Shown: positions 1 through 5,486 of the stretch, piece after piece
How the letters are laid out: the number at the start of each line of letters is the position of its first letter
Numbering within the stretch: position 1 is the stretch's first letter
NCBI RefSeq assembly: GCF_000716875.1
Contig: NZ_JNWQ01000159.1
Coordinates: forward strand, 1 to 5,876
Origin: Streptomyces novaecaesareae
Lineage (GTDB): Bacteria > Actinomycetota > Actinomycetes > Streptomycetales > Streptomycetaceae
DNA length: 5,876 bases
Direction of reading: 5' to 3'
The notes under the pieces: generated by a model
The model's input: only the letters and a program-made list of their open reading frames with translations
Told to the model about the DNA's origin: nothing
The model's database searches: none
Translations under genes and position numbers: made by a program

Positions 1-13
1 CGCCCCGCACAGC

Positions 14-41
14 GCGCAGCGCCCCCCGCGCAGCGCCCCCC
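14..41. repeat. Tandem 14-bp repeat, two perfect copies
   Basis: GCGCAGCGCCCCCC occurs at 14-27 and again immediately at 28-41. The sequence before it (1-13) looks like a degenerate third unit. It lies upstream of the hydrolase gene, and no coding sequence can be supported across it. The left edge of the window prevents seeing whether the array extends further. A polymerase-slippage origin is likely in such GC-rich DNA. Confidence 0.85.
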
Positions 42-143
42 GGCCCCAATGGCCCACTCCCGCAGGTACTCCCGCCCTCCGCGCGGGTAGGAGGGGTGTA
101 CGCCCCCGGGAGGGGCAGCACGAGGACGTGAAGGGGGTGTCGG
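42..143 (+). promoter_or_regulatory. 5' leader of the hydrolase gene with small hairpin and RBS
   Basis: No gene is supported here. A small inverted repeat GCCCC/GGGGC (102-106 and 112-116, 5-nt loop) lies about 30 bp before the start codon. The purine-rich AAGGGGG at 131-137 is the ribosome binding site, 6 nt before ATG 144, and it decides that start. No convincing -35/-10 pair was seen. Confidence 0.5.
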
Positions 144-1238
144 ATGCCAGGCGCACAGGACTCGCGGGCCCGGGTGGCCCGGCGGATCGCCGCCGCGGCG
201 GCGTACGGCGGCGGTGGGCTCGGACTCCTCGGCGTGGGCCTGGTGGGCCTGCTGCTGACCGAGAGCAAGCTCGCCATCCAGGCCATCGGCGCCCTGGAGA
301 CGCTCCCGCCCAAGGCCGACGGCACCTACGGCGAGGCCTTCGCCGATGGCGCCGCCGCCCCGCAGCCGCCGCTCGTCCTGGCCGTCCTCGGCGACTCCAC
401 CGGCGCCGGGCTCGGCGTGGCACGGGCCCGGGAGACCCCGGGCGCCCTGCTCGCCGCGGGCCTGGCCTCGGTGGCCGAGCGCCCCGTCCGGCTGGTCAAC
501 GTGGCCCGCTCCGGCGGCCGCTCCGCCGACCTCTCCGGCCAGCTGGAGCAGGCGCTGCCGCACCACCCGGACATCGCCGTGATCATGATCGGGGCCAATG
601 ACGTGACCCGGCACAGCCCGGCCCAGCTGGCCGTGCGCCAGCTCGGCGAGGCCGTCGCCGCACTGCACGCCAACGGCTGCCAGGTGGTCGTCGGCACCTG
701 CCCGGACCTCGGCACGATCAAGCCGGTGCGCCCGCCGCTGCGCTGGGTGGCCCGTCGGCTGAGCCGGCAGCTGGCCGCCGCGCAGACCATCGCCGTGGTG
801 GAGGCGGGCGGCCGGACGGTCTCGCTCGGCTCGCTGCTCGGCCCGGAGTTCGCCGCGCGCCCGGAGATGTTCGCCGCCGACCGCTACCACCCCTCCGCCC
901 AGGGCTACGCGACCGCCGCGATGGCCGTGCTGCCCTCGGTCTGCGCCGCGCTCGGCCTCTGGCCCGAGGAGGAGCGTCCGACCGCGCCCGTCCCGGGCGA
1001 GACGGTGCTGCCGGTCGCGGTGGCCGCCGCGGCGGCGGCCGGCCGCGAGGGCACCGAGGTCGCGGCCGTGGAGGCGGAGGGCGCGGGCCACCGCTGGGCC
1101 CTGCTGCGCCGGCGCCTGCGGATCGGCCTGCCCGGCTCGGGCACGGTGGCCGGGGTCCAGCTGCACCCCGCCCCGGAGGCCTCGCCGACCCCCGGGAATA
1201 CGTCGGCCAGCTCACACGCTGGTGCGGGTGACGCCTGA
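144..1238 (+). CDS. SGNH/GDSL-type hydrolase with N-terminal membrane segment
   Basis: A 364-residue protein of the SGNH (GDSL) esterase/lipase fold. The four hallmark blocks are visible in order. GDST at 83-86 carries the nucleophile Ser85. SGG at 123-125 fits the block II oxyanion glycine. GAND at 150-153 supplies the block III Asn. DRYH at 246-249 supplies the block V Asp246 and His249. Arginines at 8, 10, 13 and 14 precede a hydrophobic stretch at about 15-38, so the N-terminus is probably a membrane anchor or uncleaved signal with the catalytic domain outside. After about 275 the tail is low-complexity, Ala/Glu/Pro-rich and ends in a Ser/Thr/Gly segment, probably disordered. The ATG is preceded by AAGGGGG at good spacing. 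The family covers lipases, thioesterases and carbohydrate esterases, so the substrate cannot be stated from sequence. The gene is 63 bp upstream of the thiolase on the same strand, so partial co-transcription is possible. Confidence 0.9.
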   Translation: MPGAQDSRARVARRIAAAAAYGGGGLGLLGVGLVGLLLTESKLAIQAIGALETLPPKADGTYGEAFADGAAAPQPPLVLAVLGDSTGAGLGVARARETPGALLAAGLASVAERPVRLVNVARSGGRSADLSGQLEQALPHHPDIAVIMIGANDVTRHSPAQLAVRQLGEAVAALHANGCQVVVGTCPDLGTIKPVRPPLRWVARRLSRQLAAAQTIAVVEAGGRTVSLGSLLGPEFAARPEMFAADRYHPSAQGYATAAMAVLPSVCAALGLWPEEERPTAPVPGETVLPVAVAAAAAAGREGTEVAAVEAEGAGHRWALLRRRLRIGLPGSGTVAGVQLHPAPEASPTPGNTSASSHAGAGDA

Positions 1239-1252
1239 CCTACCAGGCGGTA
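1232..1252. promoter_or_regulatory. Overlapping inverted repeats at end of hydrolase gene (operator or weak attenuator)
   Basis: Two symmetric elements overlap. CGCCTG (1232-1237) pairs with CAGGCG (1244-1249) across a 6-nt loop and includes part of the stop codon. TACC-N4-GGTA (1241-1252) is a dyad resembling a small TetR-type operator half-site arrangement. Downstream, CGGAC/GTCCG (1263-1267 and 1273-1277) forms another 5-bp hairpin. The position just upstream of the thiolase suits either a regulator site for that gene or a weak terminator for the hydrolase. The sequence alone does not decide. Confidence 0.35.
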
Positions 1253-1301
1253 ACTTTCCTCCCGGACGTCAGGTCCGCCGTCACCCAGCGAGGAGCCCGT
1301 C

Positions 1302-2570
1302 ATGCCCGAAGCCGTCATCGTCAGCGCCGCCCGTTCGCCGATCGGCCGGGCCTTCAAGGGCTCCCTCAAGGACGTCCGCCCGGACGACCTGACCGCCCAC
1401 ATCATCCAGGCCGCCCTGGCCAAGGTGCCGCAGCTCGACCCGCGCGAGATCGACGACCTGATGCTGGGCTGCGGCCTGCCCGGCGGCGAGCAGGGCCACA
1501 ACCTGGCCCGCATCGTGGCCGTCCAGATGGGCATGGACTACCTGCCCGGCGCCACCATCACCCGCTACTGCTCCTCCTCGCTGCAGACCACGCGGATGGC
1601 ACTGCACGCGATCAAGGCGGGCGAGGGCGACGTCTTCATCTCGGCCGGCGTGGAGACGGTCTCGCGCAGCATCCACGGCACCTCGGACGGCATGCCGGGC
1701 ACCATGAACCCGCTCTTCGACGAGGCCCAGGCCCGCACCGCCAAGCGCGCCGAGGAGGGCACGTGGGGGGCGGCGCGTAGCGCCTCGAGCGAGGGTGGTG
1801 GTGGGCGACGGGAGGGCTGGCACGACCCGCGCGAGGACGGCCTGCTGCCGGACGCCTACATCGCGATGGGCCAGACCGCCGAGAACCTGGCCGCACTCAA
1901 GGGCATCACCCGCGCCGAGCAGGACGAGTTCGGCGTCCGCTCGCAGAACCTCGCCGAGGCCGCCATCAAGGCCGGCTTCTGGGAGCGCGAGATCACCCCG
2001 GTGACGCTCCCGGACGGCACCGTGGTCAGCAAGGACGACGGCCCGCGCGGCGGCGTCACCCTGGAGGGCGTCTCGGGCCTGAAGCCGGTGTTCCGCCCCG
2101 ACGGCACCGTGACCGCCGGTAACTGCTGCCCGCTGAACGACGGTGCGGCCGCGCTGGTCATCATGTCCGACACCAAGGCCCGCGAGCTCGGCATCACCCC
2201 GCTCGCCCGGGTGGTCTCCACCGGCGTCAGCGCGCTCTCCCCCGAGATCATGGGCTACGGCCCGGTCGAGGCCTCCAAGCAGGCGCTCAAGCGGGCCGGC
2301 CTGACCATCGGCGACATCGACCTGGTCGAGATCAACGAGGCCTTCGCGGCCCAGGTCATCCCCTCCTACCGCGACCTCGGCATCGACCTGGACAAGCTGA
2401 ACGTCAACGGCGGTGCCATCGCGGTCGGCCACCCCTTCGGCATGACCGGCGCCCGGATCACCACCACGCTGATCAACTCCCTGCAGTGGCACGACAAGCA
2501 GTTCGGTCTGGAGACCATGTGCGTCGGCGGCGGCCAGGGCATGGCGATGGTCATCGAGCGCCTCAGCTGA
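1302..2570 (+). CDS. Thiolase family protein (acetyl-CoA C-acetyltransferase)
   Basis: A 422-residue thiolase. Such enzymes make or cleave beta-ketoacyl-CoA by Claisen condensation or thiolysis in beta-oxidation and acetoacetyl-CoA metabolism, as cytoplasmic homotetramers or dimers. The family signatures are complete: Cys90 in YCSSSLQT is the acylated nucleophile, NEAFA lies at 345-349, His377 is in GHPFG, and Cys407 is in CVGGGQG. GAGGAG at 1290-1295 sits 6 nt before the ATG. The odd feature is residues 154-172, a Gly/Arg/Ser-rich stretch reading [19 protein letters not shown] between EEG and WHDPREDG. It is encoded by a 57-bp segment flanked by the direct repeat GGAGGGC and uses CGT, GGT, GGT, GGT and CGA codons that are rare elsewhere in the gene. 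Without it the protein would be 403 residues, close to usual thiolase length. The insert falls in the variable loop-domain region, not in the catalytic core, so activity is probably kept. Acetyl-CoA versus longer-chain specificity is inferred only from general family resemblance. Confidence 0.96.
   Translation: MPEAVIVSAARSPIGRAFKGSLKDVRPDDLTAHIIQAALAKVPQLDPREIDDLMLGCGLPGGEQGHNLARIVAVQMGMDYLPGATITRYCSSSLQTTRMALHAIKAGEGDVFISAGVETVSRSIHGTSDGMPGTMNPLFDEAQARTAKRAEEGTWGAARSASSEGGGGRREGWHDPREDGLLPDAYIAMGQTAENLAALKGITRAEQDEFGVRSQNLAEAAIKAGFWEREITPVTLPDGTVVSKDDGPRGGVTLEGVSGLKPVFRPDGTVTAGNCCPLNDGAAALVIMSDTKARELGITPLARVVSTGVSALSPEIMGYGPVEASKQALKRAGLTIGDIDLVEINEAFAAQVIPSYRDLGIDLDKLNVNGGAIAVGHPFGMTGARITTTLINSLQWHDKQFGLETMCVGGGQGMAMVIERLS
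1754..1817. repeat. 57-bp in-frame insert flanked by 7-bp direct repeat
   Basis: GGAGGGC is present at 1754-1760 and 1811-1817, exactly 57 bp (19 codons) apart. Deleting one copy plus the intervening DNA rejoins GAG-GAG-GGC-TGG-CAC-GAC, encoding EEGWHD, which reads as an uninterrupted thiolase. Inside lie a small hairpin GGCGC-gta-GCGCC (1772-1784) and a GGT-GGT-GGT run. Five of the 19 codons end in A or T, whereas only a handful of the gene's other roughly 400 codons do. The pattern fits insertion of a short dispersed repeat with target duplication. A slippage-derived loop expansion is the alternative. Confidence 0.6.
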
Positions 2571-2629
2571 TCCCTCCCCGCAGCCTCCGAAGGGTCTGGA
2601 ACACCCATGTGGAGTGACACTGCGTAATT

Positions 2630-2666
2630 GAGGGCCGGATCACACCGAGAGGTCGATCCGGCCCTC
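2630..2666 (+). terminator. Terminator after the thiolase gene
   Basis: A perfect 12-bp stem joins 2630-2641 (GAGGGCCGGATC) to 2655-2666 (GATCCGGCCCTC). The 13-nt loop can form three further pairs (ACC/GGT). It is followed by a pyrimidine-rich stretch (TTCCCGTTCGTTT). It lies 60 bp after the thiolase stop, a typical Streptomyces terminator with a weak T tract. Confidence 0.85.
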
Positions 2667-2861
2667 TTCCCGTTCGTTTCCGGCTCGGAAATCGACACTG
2701 CGGAGCGGATCAACTCCACTGCGTAGAACGGTGTTACCTAACAATTTGGGGACAAGAGCGAAAGTCCCGGACGAATTAGACATTCGCCACTGCGGTAACA
2801 CCCCCGCATGCGGCAGTGTGGAGGCGTAACCCCGTTCCGCTCCTCGCTAGGAGTACGTTCC
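2667..2861 (+). promoter_or_regulatory. Structured leader / upstream region of the unknown membrane protein gene
   Basis: This stretch has no gene but is rich in symmetry. GGTGTTACC (2730-2738) is perfectly complementary to GGTAACACC (2794-2802). Nested between them are GGGAC/GTCCC (2749-2753 and 2764-2768, 10-nt loop) and CGAAT/ATTCG (2772-2776 and 2782-2786, 5-nt loop), giving a potential three-way junction. CACTGC (2788-2793), inside the closing stem, is complementary to GCAGTG (2813-2818) outside it, a possible pseudoknot. CCGCATGCGG (2804-2813) is a palindrome. CACTGCG recurs at 2618, 2696, 2717 and 2788. The dyad TGTTA-CC-TAACA (2732-2743) could instead be a protein operator. Several of the stems are only 5 bp, so chance pairing is possible. 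No known riboswitch class was recognised. Confidence 0.4.
2839..2854 (+). promoter_or_regulatory. Hairpin covering the Shine-Dalgarno sequence
   Basis: CTCCT (2840-2844) pairs perfectly with AGGAG (2849-2853) across a 4-nt loop, with a possible extra G-U pair at 2839/2854. AGGAG is the ribosome binding site of the gene starting at GTG 2862 (8-nt spacing), and it decides that start over the upstream ATG at 2808, which has no binding site. A folded hairpin would mask ribosome access and could give translational control. Confidence 0.5.
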
Positions 2862-3803
2862 GTGAGCGCCGTCTACATCATCCTGCTGCTGATCCTGATC
2901 ACCGTGTCGGCCGCCGTGCTGCTCCGTCTCCAGGGCATCTCCCGCCGACTGGACGCCCAGGCAGCGGCCCAGGCCGTGCCCGCACCGGTCGACGAGGCCG
3001 CGATACGCCGGGCCGTCGCCGAGGCGCTCGCCGCCGACCGCGAACGGGAGATCACCGAGGCCCGGGCGTTCTGGGCCGAGCAGGAGGCCCGCGCGGCCGA
3101 GGACGCGCCGCTGTTCGACTCCCCCTACACCGGAGTGTTCTCCGGCACCGACGAGTGGCCGCTCTTCTTCCCCCGCCCCACCGGCCCGCAGGACGCCGCC
3201 GACAACGCCGGGACGATGGACCCGGAGTTCGGCGAGGCGCTGCGCTCCGCGCTGGAGGACCTGATCAACGAGGACGGCACCGGCCCGGCCGAGCCCGGCA
3301 CCGACGGCGGCGCGCCGCTGCGCCCCGGCCACCCGGTGGGCGAGGCCACGAAGGACGCCCAGGCCCGCCGCGAGGCCGACCTGCTGGCCACCGGCCTGGA
3401 GGCCGGGCTGCTGGACACCGACCCGGCCGTCGAGGAGGCCCCGGCCCCCGTGCCCGACCCGCGTCGGCACCCCTCGCACCCCGACTTCGTGCCCAGCCAG
3501 GCACCGTCCCGCGAGTGGACCGACAACCGGCTGGCCACGCTCGCCGAGGAGGCCGTCGCCCTGATCGACGTCCGCCCGGGCCCGCTGGGCACCCTGGATG
3601 TGTACGCCTTCGCCGACGGCACCACGCTCTGCGTGGCCCCGGGCGACCGGGAGGCCGCCTACCGGCTGATCGACGCGGTCCGTGCCGGTGAGCACGTCCG
3701 ACTGCTCGGCGGCTCGCGCTTCTCCGGCTCGTACTCGCTGACCTTCTCCACCGACGAGGACGCCGTCTACGTGCTCGCCGACCGCGTGGTCGCCAGCATC
3801 TGA
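2862..3803 (+). CDS. Unknown single-pass membrane protein with acidic cytoplasmic-type region
   Basis: I do not recognise this family. The product from GTG 2862 is 313 residues. It opens with a very hydrophobic segment (residues 3-21, many Ile/Leu/Val) preceded by no positive charge and followed by Arg22, Arg28 and Arg29. By the positive-inside rule this suggests an N-out, C-in anchor. Residues about 24-85 are Ala/Glu/Arg-rich and predicted helical, perhaps coiled coil. Residues about 86-215 are acidic, Pro/Gly-rich and probably disordered. The C-terminal part (about 220-313) looks folded, with alternating hydrophobic strands such as LGTLDVYAFADGTTLCVA and a closing DEDAVYVLADRVVASI. AGGAG at 2849-2853 selects the GTG. 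The start at ATG 2808 would add 18 residues without a binding site and bury the membrane segment deeper. The gene stands alone between two terminators. Its function is unknown. Confidence 0.85.
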   Translation: MSAVYIILLLILITVSAAVLLRLQGISRRLDAQAAAQAVPAPVDEAAIRRAVAEALAADREREITEARAFWAEQEARAAEDAPLFDSPYTGVFSGTDEWPLFFPRPTGPQDAADNAGTMDPEFGEALRSALEDLINEDGTGPAEPGTDGGAPLRPGHPVGEATKDAQARREADLLATGLEAGLLDTDPAVEEAPAPVPDPRRHPSHPDFVPSQAPSREWTDNRLATLAEEAVALIDVRPGPLGTLDVYAFADGTTLCVAPGDREAAYRLIDAVRAGEHVRLLGGSRFSGSYSLTFSTDEDAVYVLADRVVASI

Positions 3804-3828
3804 CGCCCGCTCAGCCGCACGACGCACC

Positions 3829-3871
3829 GAAGGCCGGCCGGGTCAAGGGGTTACCGACCCGGCCGGCCTTC
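3829..3871. terminator. Bidirectional terminator between convergent genes
   Basis: A perfect 16-bp stem pairs 3829-3844 (GAAGGCCGGCCGGGTC) with 3856-3871 across an 11-nt loop. It lies 26 bp after the membrane-protein stop and 28 bp after the end of the convergent minus-strand gene, so it can serve both. Neither side has a long T tract, as is common in high-GC actinobacteria. Confidence 0.88.
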
Positions 3872-3874
3872 AGC

Positions 3875-3894
3875 GCGTCCGAGCTCGTCCGAGC
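3875..3894. repeat. Imperfect tandem 10-mer
   Basis: GCGTCCGAGC (3875-3884) is followed directly by TCGTCCGAGC (3885-3894), differing in one base. It sits between the terminator and the 3' end of the minus-strand gene. It is probably minor slippage, and no function is suggested. Confidence 0.6.
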
Positions 3895-3898
3895 GCGC

Positions 3899-4267
3899 TC
3901 AGGCGCAGAGCGCCGCCGTCCCCCGCACCGCCGCCACCGCGTCGGCCAGCACCCCGGCCACCGGCTCGGGCCCGCCCGGCAACGCCACCTCCGCGCCCTC
4001 GGGCAGCGCCGCGAGCAAGGCCGCCAGGTCGTGCCCGGCGACGGCCAGTTGGTCCCCCACCGCGAAGGCCCCGGCGTCCGGGAAGTCCCGCGCCGGCCCG
4101 CCCTCCGCCGCCAGCGCCAGCGCGGCCAGCCGCCGGGCCAGCTCCAACGCGGCCGCCGCCCGCGACCCGTACCCGGGCACGGCGCCCAGCAGCTTGCTCT
4201 GCGGCAGCGAGCGGAAACGATCCGCCAGGGCGTCGACGGCTTCGATCAGGGGCTGTACGTCATGCAT
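3899..4267 (-). CDS. Small conserved-type hypothetical protein
   Basis: An unrecognised protein of 122 residues starting MHDVQPLIEAVDALADRF. It is Ala/Leu-rich and mostly helical in appearance. There is a Gly-rich turn at about 28-35 (GAVPGYGSR), a segment FAVGDQLAVAGHDLAALLAAL at about 68-88, and a single Cys near the end. It has no signal peptide, membrane segment or recognisable catalytic motif, so it is probably a small soluble cytoplasmic protein. A GTG at 4294 in the same frame would add nine residues but lacks a binding site and abuts the neighbouring terminator, so the ATG at 4267 is preferred, although its own binding site is weak too (AGG about 13 nt upstream). Strong GC bias at third positions supports coding. 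It is bracketed by terminators on both sides, so it is monocistronic. Confidence 0.7.
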   Translation of the reverse strand: MHDVQPLIEAVDALADRFRSLPQSKLLGAVPGYGSRAAAALELARRLAALALAAEGGPARDFPDAGAFAVGDQLAVAGHDLAALLAALPEGAEVALPGGPEPVAGVLADAVAAVRGTAALCA

Positions 4268-4295
4268 GGCAGCGAGCCTATGGCCTGGCTCCACG

Positions 4296-4340
4296 AAAAG
4301 CCGCCGGGCCCCGGAGCAGGTGGCTCCAGGGCCCGGCGGC
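4296..4340 (-). terminator. Intrinsic terminator of the Bax inhibitor-1 family gene
   Basis: Read on the minus strand, a 12-bp perfect stem (4340-4329 with 4311-4300) continues through one C/A mismatch into a further 5-bp stem GGAGC/GCTCC with a 5-nt loop. It is followed by TTTT (complement of 4299-4296). It begins 25 bp after the stop of the 4365-5237 gene. This is the most canonical rho-independent terminator in the window. It also separates that gene from the small gene downstream. Confidence 0.9.
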
Positions 4341-4364
4341 AGTGTTCACGTCGGGGACGTCACA

Positions 4365-5237
4365 TCAGTCGTCGCCGCGCAGACTTGCGATCAGACGCAG
4401 CATCTCCCAGTAGATCCAGACCAGCGAGAACGTGAGCCCGAAGGCGGCCCGCCAGGCCTCCTGCTGGGGGGCGCCCCCGGCGATGGCCTGCTCGATCTCG
4501 TTGAAGTCCAGCGTGAGGTAGAACGCACCGATGGCGATGCCGATCAGGCCGACGCCGATGCCCACGGGGCCGGACCAGGTGTTGACGCCCCCGCCGAACC
4601 ACCAGGCGATCGAGTTGACCAGCAGCAGGACCGCGAAGCCCAGGCCGATCGCGGTGCCGATCCGCGTGAACTTCGGAGTGACCCGGATCCGGCCGCTCTT
4701 GTAGACGAACAGCGTCGCACCGAAGACCGCCGCCGTACCCAGCACGGCCTGGATCGCGATGCCCGGGAAGACGGTGTTGAGGTAGTGCGACCAGGCGCCG
4801 AGAACGACGCCTTCCAGGGCCGAGTAAACGAGGATCAGCGCCGGGCTGACCTTCACCCTGAACTGGATGACCAGGCCGACGACCAGGGCGATCAGTGAGG
4901 CGGCAATCGCGTAGCCGAAGTTCTGGAACGGCAGCGTGAACCAGGCCACCGCGCCGGCGGCGACCAGGGTCAGCAGCGTCATGGCGGTGCGGGCGACCAC
5001 GTCGTCGAGCGTCATCCGCCCGGTGGCCCCGGGGCCGGCCGACGGCCCGTTGTACATCTCGTACAGCTGCTCGTCGCTCAGCGGGGCCTGGCCCTGCGGC
5101 TGCTGGGCGTACTGCGTCCCCGCGTAGGGGTTGGCGCCGTACGGGCTCCCGGCCTGCGCGGTGTTACCGAACCCCGCGTAGCCGGAGTCGCGGGTGAAGG
5201 ACCCCTCCCGCGAGAAGACCGGGTTGCTGCTTCTCAT
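4365..5237 (-). CDS. Bax inhibitor-1 / YccA family membrane protein
   Basis: A 290-residue integral membrane protein of the BI-1 (TMBIM, YccA/YetJ/YbhL) family. Family members include pH-sensitive calcium-leak channels (YetJ) and modulators of membrane proteolysis (YccA). The role in actinobacteria is not established. Seven hydrophobic segments are visible at about 82-104, 107-125, 132-152, 158-178, 193-214, 222-244 and 265-285. The family-type acidic motif LDFNEIEQ lies at 243-250 after the sixth segment, and Glu278 is in the last (IYWEML). Asp244 and Glu278 are candidate equivalents of the YetJ pH-sensing acidic pair. Residues 1-78 form a Gly/Tyr/Gln/Pro-rich, probably disordered cytoplasmic extension longer than in E. 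coli members. GGAGGG (minus strand 5251-5246) sits 8 nt before the ATG at 5237. A small hairpin (5254-5270, GGCGG/CCGCC) lies immediately before that binding site. The bldA tRNA lies upstream on the same strand, separated by a terminator. Confidence 0.93.
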   Translation of the reverse strand: MRSSNPVFSREGSFTRDSGYAGFGNTAQAGSPYGANPYAGTQYAQQPQGQAPLSDEQLYEMYNGPSAGPGATGRMTLDDVVARTAMTLLTLVAAGAVAWFTLPFQNFGYAIAASLIALVVGLVIQFRVKVSPALILVYSALEGVVLGAWSHYLNTVFPGIAIQAVLGTAAVFGATLFVYKSGRIRVTPKFTRIGTAIGLGFAVLLLVNSIAWWFGGGVNTWSGPVGIGVGLIGIAIGAFYLTLDFNEIEQAIAGGAPQQEAWRAAFGLTFSLVWIYWEMLRLIASLRGDD

Positions 5238-5337
5238 TGCTCATTCCCTCCGTGGCGGCACTGCACCGCCCATGCACAAGGGTAATGGCTTGGCAAAAAT
5301 TCCGGGATACGCCGCGAGGAGGATCCGGTGAACGACT

Positions 5338-5370
5338 CCCGGCGGGGGGGCCGTCGGCGCCCCCGCCGGG
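5338..5370 (-). terminator. Terminator of the tRNA-Leu gene
   Basis: A perfect 11-bp stem CCCGGCGGGGG (5338-5348) / CCCCCGCCGGG (5360-5370) with an 11-nt loop. It begins 9 nt beyond the mature 3' end of the minus-strand tRNA. It would end the tRNA transcript before the BI-1 family gene. There is no T tract. Confidence 0.75.
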
Positions 5371-5379
5371 TCGAACCGG

Positions 5380-5461
5380 TGCCCGGAGCCGGACTCGAAC
5401 CGGCACGGCCTCGCGGCCAAGCAGTTTTAAGCTGCCCGTGTCTGCGTTCCACCATCCGGGC
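5380..5461 (-). tRNA. bldA: tRNA-Leu(UAA), the bldA tRNA
   Basis: A type II tRNA read on the minus strand, 82 nt from 5461 to 5380. The acceptor stem GCCCGGA (5461-5455) pairs with TCCGGGC (5387-5381), followed by discriminator A at 5380. The D stem is GTG/CAC. The anticodon stem is GGCAG/CTGCT (one terminal G-U pair) around the loop CTTAAAA, giving anticodon UAA. The long variable arm is GGCC-GCGA-GGCC. The T arm is GCCGG-TTCGAGT-CCGGC. CCA is not encoded (the DNA reads CCG), so it must be added after transcription. In Streptomyces the only tRNA reading UUA is bldA. UUA codons are confined mostly to genes for development and antibiotic production, so this tRNA acts as a developmental switch. 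The identity rests on anticodon, class and high similarity to the known bldA sequence as I remember it. Confidence 0.95.
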
Positions 5462-5480
5462 GTCCTGCGAAACCACCCTG

Positions 5481-5486
5481 AGCCTA
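5481..5486 (-). promoter_or_regulatory. Probable -10 box of the bldA promoter
   Basis: On the minus strand TAGGCT (complement of 5486-5481) fits the TANNNT consensus of the main vegetative sigma factor. It would place transcription start near 5474, about 13 nt before the mature tRNA 5' end. The -35 region 17 bp upstream (TGCGAA, minus 5509-5504) is a poor match to TTGACA, so the call depends on the -10 and position alone. Confidence 0.4.

Noticed and set aside
1754..1817. Insert as a sequencing or assembly error
   Set aside because: It keeps the frame exactly, has matching direct repeats at both ends and is not a simple duplication of neighbouring sequence, so a biological insertion is more likely, though read-level data were not available.
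1281..2492. Long minus-strand open frame (403 codons) opposite the thiolase
   Set aside because: It is an antisense shadow caused by the strong GC third-position bias. The plus frame has full thiolase motifs and a ribosome binding site, and the minus product is low-complexity Gly/Asp/Arg-rich.
2730..2802. Cobalamin riboswitch, suggested by GCCACTG at 2786-2792
   Set aside because: The downstream B12 box and the ordered upstream conserved segments are missing, and the region is too short; the heptamer match alone is not enough.
2808..2861. Longer start for the membrane protein at ATG 2808
   Set aside because: There is no ribosome binding site upstream, the ATG lies inside a palindrome, and GTG 2862 has AGGAG at good spacing directly before the membrane segment.
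2847..3827. Minus-strand open frame of 326 codons opposite the membrane protein gene
   Set aside because: It is an antisense shadow with no domain signature, and it would run through the shared terminator.
4194..4898. Plus-strand open frame of 234 codons across the BI-1 family gene
   Set aside because: It overlaps a terminator and is antisense to a clear seven-segment membrane protein; the product is Asp/Arg/Gln-rich shadow sequence.
5164..5406. Alternative minus-strand start ATGAGCAATGAG giving MSNEKQQPG
   Set aside because: That ATG is in another frame and leads into an Arg/Pro-rich shadow; the next ATG (5237) opens the BI-1 frame with correct binding-site spacing.
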